The position numbers were made by a program, and so were the translations under genes. DNA of 45,834 nt. It comes from Alteromonas_E sp964230255. Its GTDB lineage: Bacteria; Pseudomonadota; Gammaproteobacteria; Enterobacterales; Alteromonadaceae. The stretch covers positions 1-45,834 of the forward strand of contig CAXRGW010000046.1 of NCBI GenBank assembly GCA_964230255.1. Reading direction: 5' to 3'. The stretch's first letter is position 1. Every line of letters starts with the position of its first letter. Positions 25,935 through 33,397 of this stretch are shown piece by piece. The notes beneath the pieces are model-generated. The model saw only the letters and a program-made list of their open reading frames with translations, had not been told where the DNA came from and searched no databases.

Positions 25935-26030
25935 CCAACCATTGCTGTCGATACCCATATTTATCGCGTTTCAAATCGAACCAAGTTTGCCATGGGTAAA
26001 GACGTGGTTGCTATTGATGAAACATTAGTG
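25935..26030 (+). pseudogene. nth: Fragment of endonuclease III (nth)
   Basis: About 32 codons in frame: PTIAVDTHIYRVSNRTKFAM then GKDVVAIDETLVA. The VDTH.-RV.NR block, with the catalytic aspartate of the helix-hairpin-helix glycosylase family, is diagnostic of Nth. Neither the rest of the HhH domain nor the 4Fe-4S loop is present. The fragment's 3' part runs antisense to the last codons of the LysR gene, marking a recombination junction. An intact nth is expected elsewhere. Confidence 0.8.
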
Positions 26031-26946
26031 GCATTTTCTCCAATAAAAAATCCACCAAAGCACTAGTCTTAGCTGGTATAAATTCTCGTTCAGGATAAAC
26101 AACATACATTGGTAAGCCCCCAATGGGCTGGTAATTTGACATAACAGGAACTAGTTTTCCCGTCTCTAATGCGTCACCCAATAACCCTTTATCCATTAAC
26201 AGCACGCCAGTATGGCATAATGCTGCTGAAACAAGAACTCCAGGGTCGTTAATTGAAAGTTTCCCAGAAACGGGCACAGTTTCTTCGCCATCTTTACTAA
26301 TAAACGACCAGTTATTCATAGAAACTTTTGAGTTTCGGTAAAATAAACATTGGTGATTGATTAAATCTGCTGGGGTTTCAAGGGGCGGTGAACTTTTTAT
26401 ATATTCTGGGCTAGCACACAATATCAAATGTAAATCACCAAGCTTTCTTGCTATTAATGACGAGTCTGGTAAGTGACCTACTCTAAACGACATATCAATG
26501 TTCTCGGCAATCATGTCAACGACGCGTTCTTCCAACTGCAAATTCACCTTTATGCTAGGGTACATTTTTAAAAACTCAGCTAATAACGGCACAAAGTACA
26601 TTCTACCTTGTGCAGCTGGACATGAAATGTTTAGTTCACCACTGATTACCGAACGTGAATCTTCACTAATGTGTTCTATTCTGTGAATTGCAGCCTCCAC
26701 TGCATAAGCTTCTTTAAGCACTTTTCGACCAACTTCAGTTAACATAATCTTTCGAGTTGTACGATTAAAAAGTCGAGAACCAAGTTGTTTTTCTAGCGCT
26801 GATAGCTGTTTACTGACAGAAGATCGGCTTATACCCAAAGCGGCAGCAGCAGCAGCTAAGCTCCCAAGCCTATGTATCTGAGAAAATAGTGTTAGTTGGT
26901 TTATTCGTTGATTATTACTAGCCATAACATAATCAATTGTTTCCAT
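26011..26946 (-). CDS. LysR-family transcriptional regulator
   Basis: 311 residues. N-terminal winged helix-turn-helix (LTLFSQIHRLGSLAAAAAAL then SRSSVSKQLSALEKQLGSRLFNRTTR), followed by a periplasmic-binding-type effector domain (GELNISCPAAQGRMYFVPLL, LILCASPEYI). Closest in feel to the AaeR/DmlR-like group. It is divergent from a nitroreductase and hchA, so it probably controls them in response to an electrophile or quinone (inference). A TAGTG-N10-CACTA dyad lies 14 bases before its start. Starts at 26946 or 26925 are both possible, neither with a good ribosome site. The last codons and stop lie antisense in an nth relic, so its C-terminus may be slightly altered. Confidence 0.9.
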   Translation of the reverse strand: METIDYVMASNNQRINQLTLFSQIHRLGSLAAAAAALGISRSSVSKQLSALEKQLGSRLFNRTTRKIMLTEVGRKVLKEAYAVEAAIHRIEHISEDSRSVISGELNISCPAAQGRMYFVPLLAEFLKMYPSIKVNLQLEERVVDMIAENIDMSFRVGHLPDSSLIARKLGDLHLILCASPEYIKSSPPLETPADLINHQCLFYRNSKVSMNNWSFISKDGEETVPVSGKLSINDPGVLVSAALCHTGVLLMDKGLLGDALETGKLVPVMSNYQPIGGLPMYVVYPEREFIPAKTSALVDFLLEKMPLMFHQ

Positions 26947-26959
26947 TTTGGAATCAATG

Positions 26960-26979
26960 TAGTGAACTTAATCGCACTA
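26960..26979. promoter_or_regulatory. Candidate LysR operator TAGTG-N10-CACTA
   Basis: A perfect 5-bp inverted repeat in the divergent LysR/nitroreductase interval (26960-26964 and 26975-26979), with inner T and A separated by 12 bases, near the T-N11-A rule for LysR-type sites. Position and symmetry support auto-regulation plus control of the divergent operon. A partial half-site TAGTG recurs near 27023. Confidence 0.5.
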
Positions 26980-27042
26980 ATCAAGTTTACTCTTATAAAG
27001 TAATATTGCGGTATTGGTTTCTAGTGTTTATTAGAGTGATCT

Positions 27043-27675
27043 ATGGAATTATTAGACAAGTTAAATTGGCGTTATGCAGCCAAAGCAATGAATGGCACAA
27101 AAGTAACACAAAATAAAATCGACAATATTTTAGAGGCTATATCACTGGCACCTACCTCAAGCGGCTTACAACCATTTGAAGTTTTTGTTATTACTAGCCC
27201 AGAAGTGAAACAAAAAATCAAACCCATCTCATGGGATCAATCTGTAATTACAGACTGTTCACACCTGTTAGTTTTTGCAGCATGGAATACGTATACAGAA
27301 GAACGTATCAACAAAATGTTCGATTTAACCAACGAAGTCCGAGGTTTCAAGAACGAAGGTTGGGAAAATTATCGCCAAATGCTGTTAAGTACCTATCCAC
27401 AAAAAGATGCTGAGGAAAACTTCCATCATGCAGCTAAACAAGCTTATATAGCTTTTTCACAAGCGATTGTGGCAGCAGCTTTTGAAAAAGTAGATGCAAC
27501 ACCACTTGAAGGCTTTGATCCAATTGCTTTAGATGAAATCTTAGGCTTAAAAGAAAAAGGATTGTGCAGTTGTGTCATGCTAGCTTTAGGGTACCGAGAT
27601 GCTGACAATGATTGGTTGGTGAACCTAGTTAAAGTTAGAAAACCAAAAGACGATTTGTTAACTTTCATCGATTGA
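27043..27675 (+). CDS. NAD(P)H-dependent nitroreductase-family flavoprotein
   Basis: 210 residues. Family marks: the N-terminal 'LNWRYAAKAMNG' with an R for FMN phosphate, SLAPTSSGLQPFEVFVI, the middle QAYIAFSQAIVAAAFEKVDATPLEGFDP and C-terminal LGLKEKGLCSCVMLALGYRDADNDW, matching NfsB/oxygen-insensitive NAD(P)H nitroreductases. It reduces nitroaromatics and quinones by two-electron transfer using FMN. The ATG follows GAGTGATCT, a mediocre ribosome site. It is 36 bases upstream of hchA on the same strand and divergent from the LysR gene. AT-rich relative to the surrounding backbone. Confidence 0.9.
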   Translation: MELLDKLNWRYAAKAMNGTKVTQNKIDNILEAISLAPTSSGLQPFEVFVITSPEVKQKIKPISWDQSVITDCSHLLVFAAWNTYTEERINKMFDLTNEVRGFKNEGWENYRQMLLSTYPQKDAEENFHHAAKQAYIAFSQAIVAAAFEKVDATPLEGFDPIALDEILGLKEKGLCSCVMLALGYRDADNDWLVNLVKVRKPKDDLLTFID

Positions 27676-27711
27676 TAAACGTTTTTATAGTCAGTATAAA
27701 GGAAAATACCT

Positions 27712-28563
27712 ATGTTAAGAAAACTGTTGGGAATAGCACCAAAGCTCGAATCAGATGGCTCATATTCGCCTTCAAAGGTTGCATTGAAGCTAGCGACAAC
27801 TGAAAAGACTGATTACAAAGAGGTTGCATATAGTCCTATTGATGGCCCTAAGCGAAAAATCTTAGTATTAGCCACAGAGCAAAAGAACATGGAAATGAAA
27901 AATGGAAAGTTATTTTCAACAGGAAATCACCCTGTTGAAACATTAGTACCCATGTTGCATCTAAGAAAAGCAGGCTATGAATTTGAAATATCGACACCTA
28001 ATGGCAAGCCTGCAATTATAGAAATGTGGGCGTTTCCCCAGAAAGATGAGCATGTAAATTCTATTTACTCTGAATACAAAGAACACTTTGAAAACCCAAT
28101 TAGTCTTAATGAGCTGGTAGCGAGTGGACTTAATGCTGAAGAATATGCAGCTGTTTTTATTCCAGGCGGTCACGGGGCAATGTTGGGGCTTCCTGAGGAT
28201 GATAACGTTGATACAGTGCTAAATTGGGCGAATGAAAATGAGGTTTTTACAATTTCAATATGTCATGGCCCAGCTGCTTTTTTATCTACTCACAAAAGTG
28301 GTTCTAAATTTATCTACCAAGGCTACAAAATGGCAGTCTTTCCAGACTCGGTTGATGCACAAACGCCTATAATTGGGTACTTGCCCGGTAAGATGCGTTC
28401 TGGGTTAAGTGAGAAACTAAAAGAGCTTGGCGTTTTGTTAGCGAATACTAAAGCTGACAATACTGTATTTCGAGACCGTTTATTAATTACAGGAGCAAGC
28501 CCATTAGCAGCTAATGCTCTCGGAAAGATGGCTGTAGAAACGCTGACTTCTGCACAAAAATAA
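27712..28563 (+). CDS. hchA: Hsp31/HchA glyoxalase III and chaperone
   Basis: 283 residues, the length of HchA rather than shorter DJ-1/PfpI proteins. Features: 'KRKILVLATEQKNMEMKNGKLFSTGNHPVET'-type N-terminal region (in pieces: ILVLATEQ, STGNHPVETLVPM), FIPGGHGAML, and the nucleophile elbow ISICHGPAAFL with the catalytic Cys and neighbouring His. HchA converts methylglyoxal to D-lactate and has holdase and deglycase-type activities reported. AAGGAAA is 10 bases before the ATG. With the nitroreductase it forms an electrophile-defence pair under the divergent LysR. AT-rich, suggesting transfer as a unit. Confidence 0.92.
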   Translation: MLRKLLGIAPKLESDGSYSPSKVALKLATTEKTDYKEVAYSPIDGPKRKILVLATEQKNMEMKNGKLFSTGNHPVETLVPMLHLRKAGYEFEISTPNGKPAIIEMWAFPQKDEHVNSIYSEYKEHFENPISLNELVASGLNAEEYAAVFIPGGHGAMLGLPEDDNVDTVLNWANENEVFTISICHGPAAFLSTHKSGSKFIYQGYKMAVFPDSVDAQTPIIGYLPGKMRSGLSEKLKELGVLLANTKADNTVFRDRLLITGASPLAANALGKMAVETLTSAQK

Positions 28564-28574
28564 CATGCTACTCA

Positions 28575-28601
28575 ACCAAACTAATACCAAACTAATACCA
28601 A
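28575..28601. repeat. Tandem 11-bp direct repeat ACTAATACCAA
   Basis: Two exact copies (28580-28590, 28591-28601) preceded by a partial ACCAA. A loosely inverted TTGTATTA occurs at 28650-28657, so bases 28591-28657 could be a degenerate miniature element. No transposase reading frame is visible. Confidence 0.45.
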
Positions 28602-28798
28602 ATGAACTTATCAAGGATGAGTTCGTTGGACGTCGGTTATCATGGTCAGTTGTATTAAACTAATTGAAATCGAGCGGCTCAAATTAACACATCATCAAAA
28701 GCTTATTAAAATCTACCTCCATTATCCTTTGGCTGGTCTATCGCCGCACTCAACGTCTGATGGTGACCGGCTTTGAGCACAGCTTATATGGCTTGTGG

Positions 28799-28876
28799 TT
28801 ATTTACCGTGGGCCGCACTGGTAAATGAGCAAAGGGTGGTGAGCGCCGCAAACCAATATGGGGCTTTAATACGCAT
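28799..28876 (-). pseudogene. Truncated secreted-protein gene (signal peptide only)
   Basis: ATG 28876, four bases after the cyclophilin stop, with a perfect GAGGAG ribosome site inside the cyclophilin 3' end. It encodes MRIKAPYWFAALTTLCSFTS and AAHGK before TAA: a signal peptide with an AHG-type cleavage region and nothing after it. In another frame beyond the stop, AVLKAGHHQTLSAAIDQPKD is open, possibly the old mature start. Best read as a secreted gene that once followed the cyclophilin and decayed. Confidence 0.5.
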
Positions 28877-28880
28877 TCGC

Positions 28881-29507
28881 TTACTCCTCAGGCAGAATGG
28901 TGACACTGTTGATCAAGACTGGTTCAAGCGGTGCTTCAGGAAAGCCGGTCACTTCATCGACGCCCGTTTCGACTTGTGAAATGGCATCCAGTACTTCTGT
29001 CCCTTCAACTACATCACCAAATACTGCATAGCCCCAACGACGTCCAGGGTTGAGACTCGGGTTGTCTGACATGTTAAAGAAAAACTGACGCATGGCGCTG
29101 TGCGGGTCGTTTTGGCGGGCCATTGCAATGGTGTACTGGTCGTTGGTTAAGCCATTGCCAGATTCGTTGAAGATTGGATCAAACGCAGGTTTTTCATCAC
29201 CTTCTACCGTGTAGCCTCCACCTTGCACAACGAAATTAGCTACTACACGATGAAAGATTGTCTTATTGAACATGCCTTTGTCGACGTAGCGCAAGAAGTT
29301 GTTGACCGTCATCGGCGCTTTGCGGCGATTGAGTTCAACGACAAAGTCACCCATGCTGGTTGAGAATTGAACTTTCGGGTAATAATTGCGTTTTTGGATA
29401 TGTGAGCCATCTTCTACGCGCTTTGATTTAGCGTGCACTGCAGTGATGCTAAGCATAGTAGTGAGCAGTAAAATAAGGATTGAATAGAAGACGTTATGTT
29501 TGCGCAT
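28881..29507 (-). CDS. Periplasmic cyclophilin peptidyl-prolyl isomerase
   Basis: 208 residues with a signal peptide (MRKHNVFYSILILLLTTMLS, ending VHA). Cyclophilin core: VELNRRKAPMTVNNFLRYVD, IFHRVVANFVVQGGGY (catalytic Arg in FHR), QFFFNMSDNPSLN and the YAVFGDVVEGTEVLDAI loop. PpiA-type; it accelerates prolyl isomerisation during folding of exported proteins. Nine bases downstream of rlmG on the same strand. The 3' end supplies a ribosome site for a decayed secreted gene. Confidence 0.92.
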   Translation of the reverse strand: MRKHNVFYSILILLLTTMLSITAVHAKSKRVEDGSHIQKRNYYPKVQFSTSMGDFVVELNRRKAPMTVNNFLRYVDKGMFNKTIFHRVVANFVVQGGGYTVEGDEKPAFDPIFNESGNGLTNDQYTIAMARQNDPHSAMRQFFFNMSDNPSLNPGRRWGYAVFGDVVEGTEVLDAISQVETGVDEVTGFPEAPLEPVLINSVTILPEE

Positions 29508-29516
29508 AGTGATCTC

Positions 29517-30695
29517 TTAACGACGTTTAGTTGCAGATAAAATAACGAATTTACGCTCACTTGCAAGTACTCTAAACCCACCGAAACGTTGCTTGAGCGT
29601 TTGTCCATAGGGTAGATGGCGATTGGCTACTACTCGCAGTTCACCGTCCGCAGCTAAGTGCTTAAAGGCGTCTTTAAACATTTGTCTGGCGACGTGTTCT
29701 GTCAGCGTATTTTGTTGGTGAAACGGCGGGTTGCACAACACTAGCTGAACCTGACCGAATGTACCTGGTGTAAAAGTCTCTAAACAATTGCTGGCGATAA
29801 AATGACAGCGCACTAGGCTATCGGGCAGATTCGCTACCACTGAAGCATGCGCTGACGCCAATGCCATGTGGGATTCATCAACAAAGCTTACTTTAATATT
29901 CGGGTAGCGAGCAAGCATGGCCAGCCCCAGTACGCCATTGCCGCAGCCCAAATCTATTATGTGCATGTCTGAATCGGCATCTAAATCAGGCAAGTGCTGC
30001 AACATAACACGGGCGCCGATGTCCAAACTTTGCCGTGAAAATACATTGGCATGATTGACTAAGGTGAGTGCGCTGCCAGTTTCGACTGCGGTGGTGTTAA
30101 ATGTAGACGGAAACTTAGCCTCTGGTGGTTCAGCATCTTGCGTTTGAGCAAATAGTAAACGCGATTTTTTCTGCGCTAATGATGTTGTAAGCGTACCGCA
30201 GTAGCGCTCAAAAAGTTTAAACACTGAAGGCGTTAGTGCGGTAACTTTGGCACCAGCGATAATTGGCGTACCTGCGGGTAACGATTGATTTAGTAAAGAC
30301 AGTTGCCATTCTAGTAGGGCTAGAGAGCGCGGTATCTTAAGCAGCACGGCGTCGCAGAGTGTAAGTGGCGCTAAGCTATCGACATAATCAATCTGACAGT
30401 CCAGTTGATTGCGCGCTAAGTTTTCCGCGGTGGCTTTGGCACTGATCCAAGAATCACTGTGACTGTACAAGTGAGTGTTGGGTAGTGCGGCATTAATTAA
30501 CGCCGCAAGGGCACCGAACTCATCATTGAGTAATGCTATGCTAGTAGCATTGGTCACACTGTCTGAGTCGCTGACATGCGCTGCAATTAAGGTATCAGCA
30601 GAATCCCAGGCTTGCAGACTTTTGTGCTGGTTATGCGCCGGATAGCGCAATAGCTCCAGCTGGATATCATTCAGCACACATTGAGTCGTCAACAT
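29517..30695 (-). CDS. rlmG: 23S rRNA (guanine-N2) methyltransferase RlmG
   Basis: 392 residues from ATG 30695, with AGGA upstream; a TTG at 30713 would lie inside the divergent gene. It follows E. coli RlmG closely: LELLRYPAH..KSLQAWDSAD at the start, an N-terminal pseudo-methyltransferase domain, HNHANVFSRQSLDIGAR-like segment (here VNHANVFSRQSLDIGA), SAM motif IDLGCGNGVLGL, catalytic NPPFHQ, and VANRHLPY. It methylates G1835 of 23S rRNA. Head-to-head with the AlkB-family gene, only 12 bases between start codons. Confidence 0.95.
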   Translation of the reverse strand: MLTTQCVLNDIQLELLRYPAHNQHKSLQAWDSADTLIAAHVSDSDSVTNATSIALLNDEFGALAALINAALPNTHLYSHSDSWISAKATAENLARNQLDCQIDYVDSLAPLTLCDAVLLKIPRSLALLEWQLSLLNQSLPAGTPIIAGAKVTALTPSVFKLFERYCGTLTTSLAQKKSRLLFAQTQDAEPPEAKFPSTFNTTAVETGSALTLVNHANVFSRQSLDIGARVMLQHLPDLDADSDMHIIDLGCGNGVLGLAMLARYPNIKVSFVDESHMALASAHASVVANLPDSLVRCHFIASNCLETFTPGTFGQVQLVLCNPPFHQQNTLTEHVARQMFKDAFKHLAADGELRVVANRHLPYGQTLKQRFGGFRVLASERKFVILSATKRR

Positions 30696-30707
30696 TAAAA
30701 AGGTCCT
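30696..30707. promoter_or_regulatory. 12-bp divergent gap with a palindromic Shine-Dalgarno
   Basis: The bases between the two start codons read TAAAAAGGTCCT on the plus strand. AGGTCCT is self-complementary around its centre, so the plus strand shows AAAAAGG for the AlkB gene and the minus strand AGGACCTTTTT for rlmG. Both promoters must lie inside the opposite gene, making the 5' ends of the two transcripts overlap. Confidence 0.7.
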
Positions 30708-31352
30708 ATGCAATCGTCATTTTTTGATCAACAGCTCGACGCGCCGAGCACTCATAGACTGCCCATGCAGGATGCGGAGGTTATCTACATACCCAACTGG
30801 TTAACGGCCAGTGAGGCGACACAATATTACCACAAGCTGGCTGAATCGTTAGCGTGGCGCCAAGATACTATTCGCTTATATGGCAAAGAGCATAAGATCC
30901 CGCGTCAACAATGCTGGTATGGCGAACCCGAGGCTATCTATCATTACTCGGGATTAGACCTCACCCCATTACCTTGGAGTGATGAACTTTTCACTCTTAA
31001 GCAAGCGTGCGAATCTACTAGCCAAGCCCATTTCAATTCGGTACTGGCGAATTGGTATCAACACGGCCAACACAGCATGGGTATGCACAGCGATGATGAG
31101 CCTGAACTGGGCACCCAACCAACTATAGCTTCGCTAAGTCTCGGCGCAGAGCGCAACTTTATCTTTAAACACAAACATGACAAAAGCCGACATTCTTTGC
31201 TGCTTGAGCACGGCAGCCTCTTGATAATGAGGGGAATGACCCAAAACTATTGGCAACACGGAATAAACAAAACCGCTAGAGACATTGGCGGTCGCATTAA
31301 CTTAACTTTCAGGCAAATTGTTCATGATCATTCAACAGCAAATCACCGCTAA
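30708..31352 (+). CDS. AlkB-family 2-oxoglutarate/Fe(II) dioxygenase
   Basis: 214 residues. Double-stranded beta-helix with the iron ligands H-x-D in GMHSDDEPEL and the distal His in YWQHGINKT, and the 2-oxoglutarate-binding R in GRINLTFRQ. The segment SLSLGAERNFIFKHKH and SLLIMRGMTQNYWQH resembles ALKBH2/3-type enzymes more than E. coli AlkB. These oxidatively remove alkyl groups from DNA or RNA bases. Its stop overlaps bolA start (29 bases). Pairing with a rRNA methyltransferase gene is only positional. Confidence 0.9.
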   Translation: MQSSFFDQQLDAPSTHRLPMQDAEVIYIPNWLTASEATQYYHKLAESLAWRQDTIRLYGKEHKIPRQQCWYGEPEAIYHYSGLDLTPLPWSDELFTLKQACESTSQAHFNSVLANWYQHGQHSMGMHSDDEPELGTQPTIASLSLGAERNFIFKHKHDKSRHSLLLEHGSLLIMRGMTQNYWQHGINKTARDIGGRINLTFRQIVHDHSTANHR

Positions 31353-31638
31353 GCTCGAAGCCGAATTTTCTCCGCAGTATTTGGAGGTTTTGAATGAGAG
31401 TCATAACCACAATGTACCCAGTGGCAGTGAAAGCCATTTTAAAGTGACTTTAGTCAGTGAGGTCTTTGCTGGTAAACGTTTGATCCAGCGTCATCGGGCG
31501 GTCAATCAAGTGCTTGTTGATGAGTTAGCTAATGCCGTTCATGCCTTGGCGCTACATACCTACACGGCTGAAGAGTGGCAAACTAAATTCGGTCAAGTAC
31601 CTGAATCGCCTAAGTGTATGGGCGGCAGTAAAAAATAA
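31324..31638 (+). CDS. bolA: BolA family protein
   Basis: 104 residues from ATG 31324; a TTG at 31318 adds two residues. Highly similar in layout to E. coli BolA: ITAKLEAEFSPQYLEVLNES, HNVPSGSESHFKVTLVS, RHRAVNQVL and VHALALHTYTAEEW. BolA partners with monothiol glutaredoxins in Fe-S and redox signalling and in morphology control; the conserved His in the SHFKV and HRAV regions fits cluster coordination. It overlaps the AlkB-family gene by 29 bases. Confidence 0.95.
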   Translation: MIIQQQITAKLEAEFSPQYLEVLNESHNHNVPSGSESHFKVTLVSEVFAGKRLIQRHRAVNQVLVDELANAVHALALHTYTAEEWQTKFGQVPESPKCMGGSKK

Positions 31639-31707
31639 TTGTAATAAATTTTCGTCGCGCGAGACTATTGAACCTGAAGGGTCAAATTACAAGGAAATCT
31701 CTTATTT

Positions 31708-32628
31708 ATGCTGGAACTCCAGGGAGTGAGCAAAGCTTATGCAGGGGAGCCCGCTCTGCAAGACGTATCATTTAGGATTGAGCCTGGTGAAATCGTTGCC
31801 TTACTGGGGGCGAATGGCTCAGGCAAAACCACTACAGTTCAATCGATTTGTCGCCTTATAGAATGGGATAGCGGTGACATATTCTTTAATCAAAAGTCGA
31901 CGTGTAATAGCACCGACTACTTTCGTCATATTGGTGCCGTACTGGGTGGGTGCCGCAATACCAACTGGCGATTGTCGGCCAGCGCTAACGCGCGTTATTT
32001 TGCTCAGGTACGCGGTTTTAAAGGTTCAGAAGTACTCGCGACTATTGCGCGATTACACACCCAGCTGGGTTTAGACGAACATGCGCAAAAAGAGGTGATG
32101 AAGTTATCTACCGGTAACAAACAAAAGGCTGCATTACTCAGTGCATTGGGTTATAGCCCGGATTTGGTGTTACTTGATGAGCCAACGCTGGGCCTAGATT
32201 TCACGACAGTCAATGAATTACAAGCGATCATTCAAAGCCAAGCGCGAGAACAACAGCAAAGCTTCTTAATCACCAGTCATGATTTGAGCTTTATTGAAAA
32301 TATCTGTACACGTGCACTGGTGCTCGATCATGGGCGCTTATTGTTTGCTGGCGATATCGCTGAATTAAAAGCGCAGATGTTCAGTCATGAACTTAAGCTC
32401 GCACCTATATCTGCCGCCCAGGTAGAGTCTATCAGCAGTCTTTGGCAGGGGCGCTACCATTTCAGTAGCGACGAGCAGTTACTCGCTATTCAGTTTGAAA
32501 GCCCAGCACAATGTTTACCGACAATGGCCTATTTAAACGAGCAAAATATTGCTCCTGAGCTATGTACGATTAAGGCGCTATCCGTCGAACAAGCCTATCA
32601 GCACTTGGTTGCGGAGGAGCGCGCATGA
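31708..32628 (+). CDS. ABC transporter ATP-binding protein (ABC-2 type)
   Basis: 306 residues. Walker A GANGSGKTT, Q-loop region GAVLGGCRN, signature LSTGNKQKAAL (variant of LSGGQ, common in ABC-2 exporters), Walker B LVLLDEPTLGLD and H-switch ITSHD. A C-terminal extension of about 80 residues follows. AAGGAAA lies 10 bases before ATG. It overlaps its permease by four bases. Substrate unknown; Nod/drug/Na+ efflux-type exporters share this layout. Confidence 0.9.
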   Translation: MLELQGVSKAYAGEPALQDVSFRIEPGEIVALLGANGSGKTTTVQSICRLIEWDSGDIFFNQKSTCNSTDYFRHIGAVLGGCRNTNWRLSASANARYFAQVRGFKGSEVLATIARLHTQLGLDEHAQKEVMKLSTGNKQKAALLSALGYSPDLVLLDEPTLGLDFTTVNELQAIIQSQAREQQQSFLITSHDLSFIENICTRALVLDHGRLLFAGDIAELKAQMFSHELKLAPISAAQVESISSLWQGRYHFSSDEQLLAIQFESPAQCLPTMAYLNEQNIAPELCTIKALSVEQAYQHLVAEERA

Positions 32629-33386
32629 AGTTACATCTGATCACCAATGAATTGCGCTTGGCTTGGTTGGAGATGCGCCAATACTGGTTTGAGACGGCCA
32701 CTGCTATGATATTTATCTTGGTCATGTTTCTCGCTTTGTTCTATGGCATCAAAGGTTTTGTGTTAGAAGGCGATGGTGCGCAGACACTGGATGGCTTGGT
32801 ATTTGGCTTTTTACTCTGGACGTTTGCCAGCGGTGCTTATGGTTCAATCACGAAGAGTATTGTCGAGGACACTCAGCGCGGCTATATCGAGCATTTGTTC
32901 CTATGCCCAGAGGGTGTGGTGCGTTTGCTGTTGTGTCGTGCGTTCGCCGACATTTTAGTCACTTTAGTTATGCTAACAGTGGTGACGTATTTAGTGATGT
33001 GGCTAACCGGCTCTTGGCTAAGTATAAATCTCTTCCAGTTTTACGCAGTGCTAATGCTAGCAGCACCATCACTCGTAGGCTTAGGTCTGATTATTGCGGG
33101 ATTCGCTTTGGTCTTTAAAAAGGTTGAAACCATCGGCGCTTTCTTAAGTATTGGCTTAATGGGCTTAGTCGCACTCGACGGATTACCGCTTAACCCTGTT
33201 ACTTTCTTACCATTTGTGCCTGGGGCTTCGTTGGCACGTGATTGGGTGTTGAATGGGCAGCCTTTAGATTACATCTCGCTATTAATCGTTGCGCTAAATT
33301 CAGCCGTTTATTTAGCCATTGGTATGAAAATATTCGCTGTTGGCGAAAAAGCCGCCAAACAGCGCAATTTAATTGGCCAATATTAA
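32625..33386 (+). CDS. ABC-2 type transporter permease
   Basis: 253 residues with about six hydrophobic helices, starting with a soluble amphipathic N-terminus (LRLAWLEMRQYWFE) then IFILVMFLALFYGI. The layout is ABC-2 permease. It starts within the ATPase stop (ATGA). With one ATPase and one permease it would form a homodimeric-type complex. No substrate clue from neighbours; bolA lies upstream and a metalloprotease is convergent. Confidence 0.88.
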   Translation: MKLHLITNELRLAWLEMRQYWFETATAMIFILVMFLALFYGIKGFVLEGDGAQTLDGLVFGFLLWTFASGAYGSITKSIVEDTQRGYIEHLFLCPEGVVRLLLCRAFADILVTLVMLTVVTYLVMWLTGSWLSINLFQFYAVLMLAAPSLVGLGLIIAGFALVFKKVETIGAFLSIGLMGLVALDGLPLNPVTFLPFVPGASLARDWVLNGQPLDYISLLIVALNSAVYLAIGMKIFAVGEKAAKQRNLIGQY

Positions 33387-33397
33387 GCGCATTAATG

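Larger units (their letters stand above)
28564..28880. other. Relic interval after hchA
   Basis: 317 bases without an intact gene of normal size. It contains the ACTAATACCAA tandem repeat, a possible miniature element, and on the minus strand a 25-codon frame (28799-28876) that is only a signal peptide. The remaining sequence has broken frames and no clear homology. It marks the right edge of the AT-rich LysR-hchA module. Confidence 0.5.

Noticed and set aside
28773..28979. 68-codon plus-strand frame overlapping the cyclophilin 3' end
   Set aside because: Antisense shadow of the cyclophilin and signal-peptide relic; no family resemblance.
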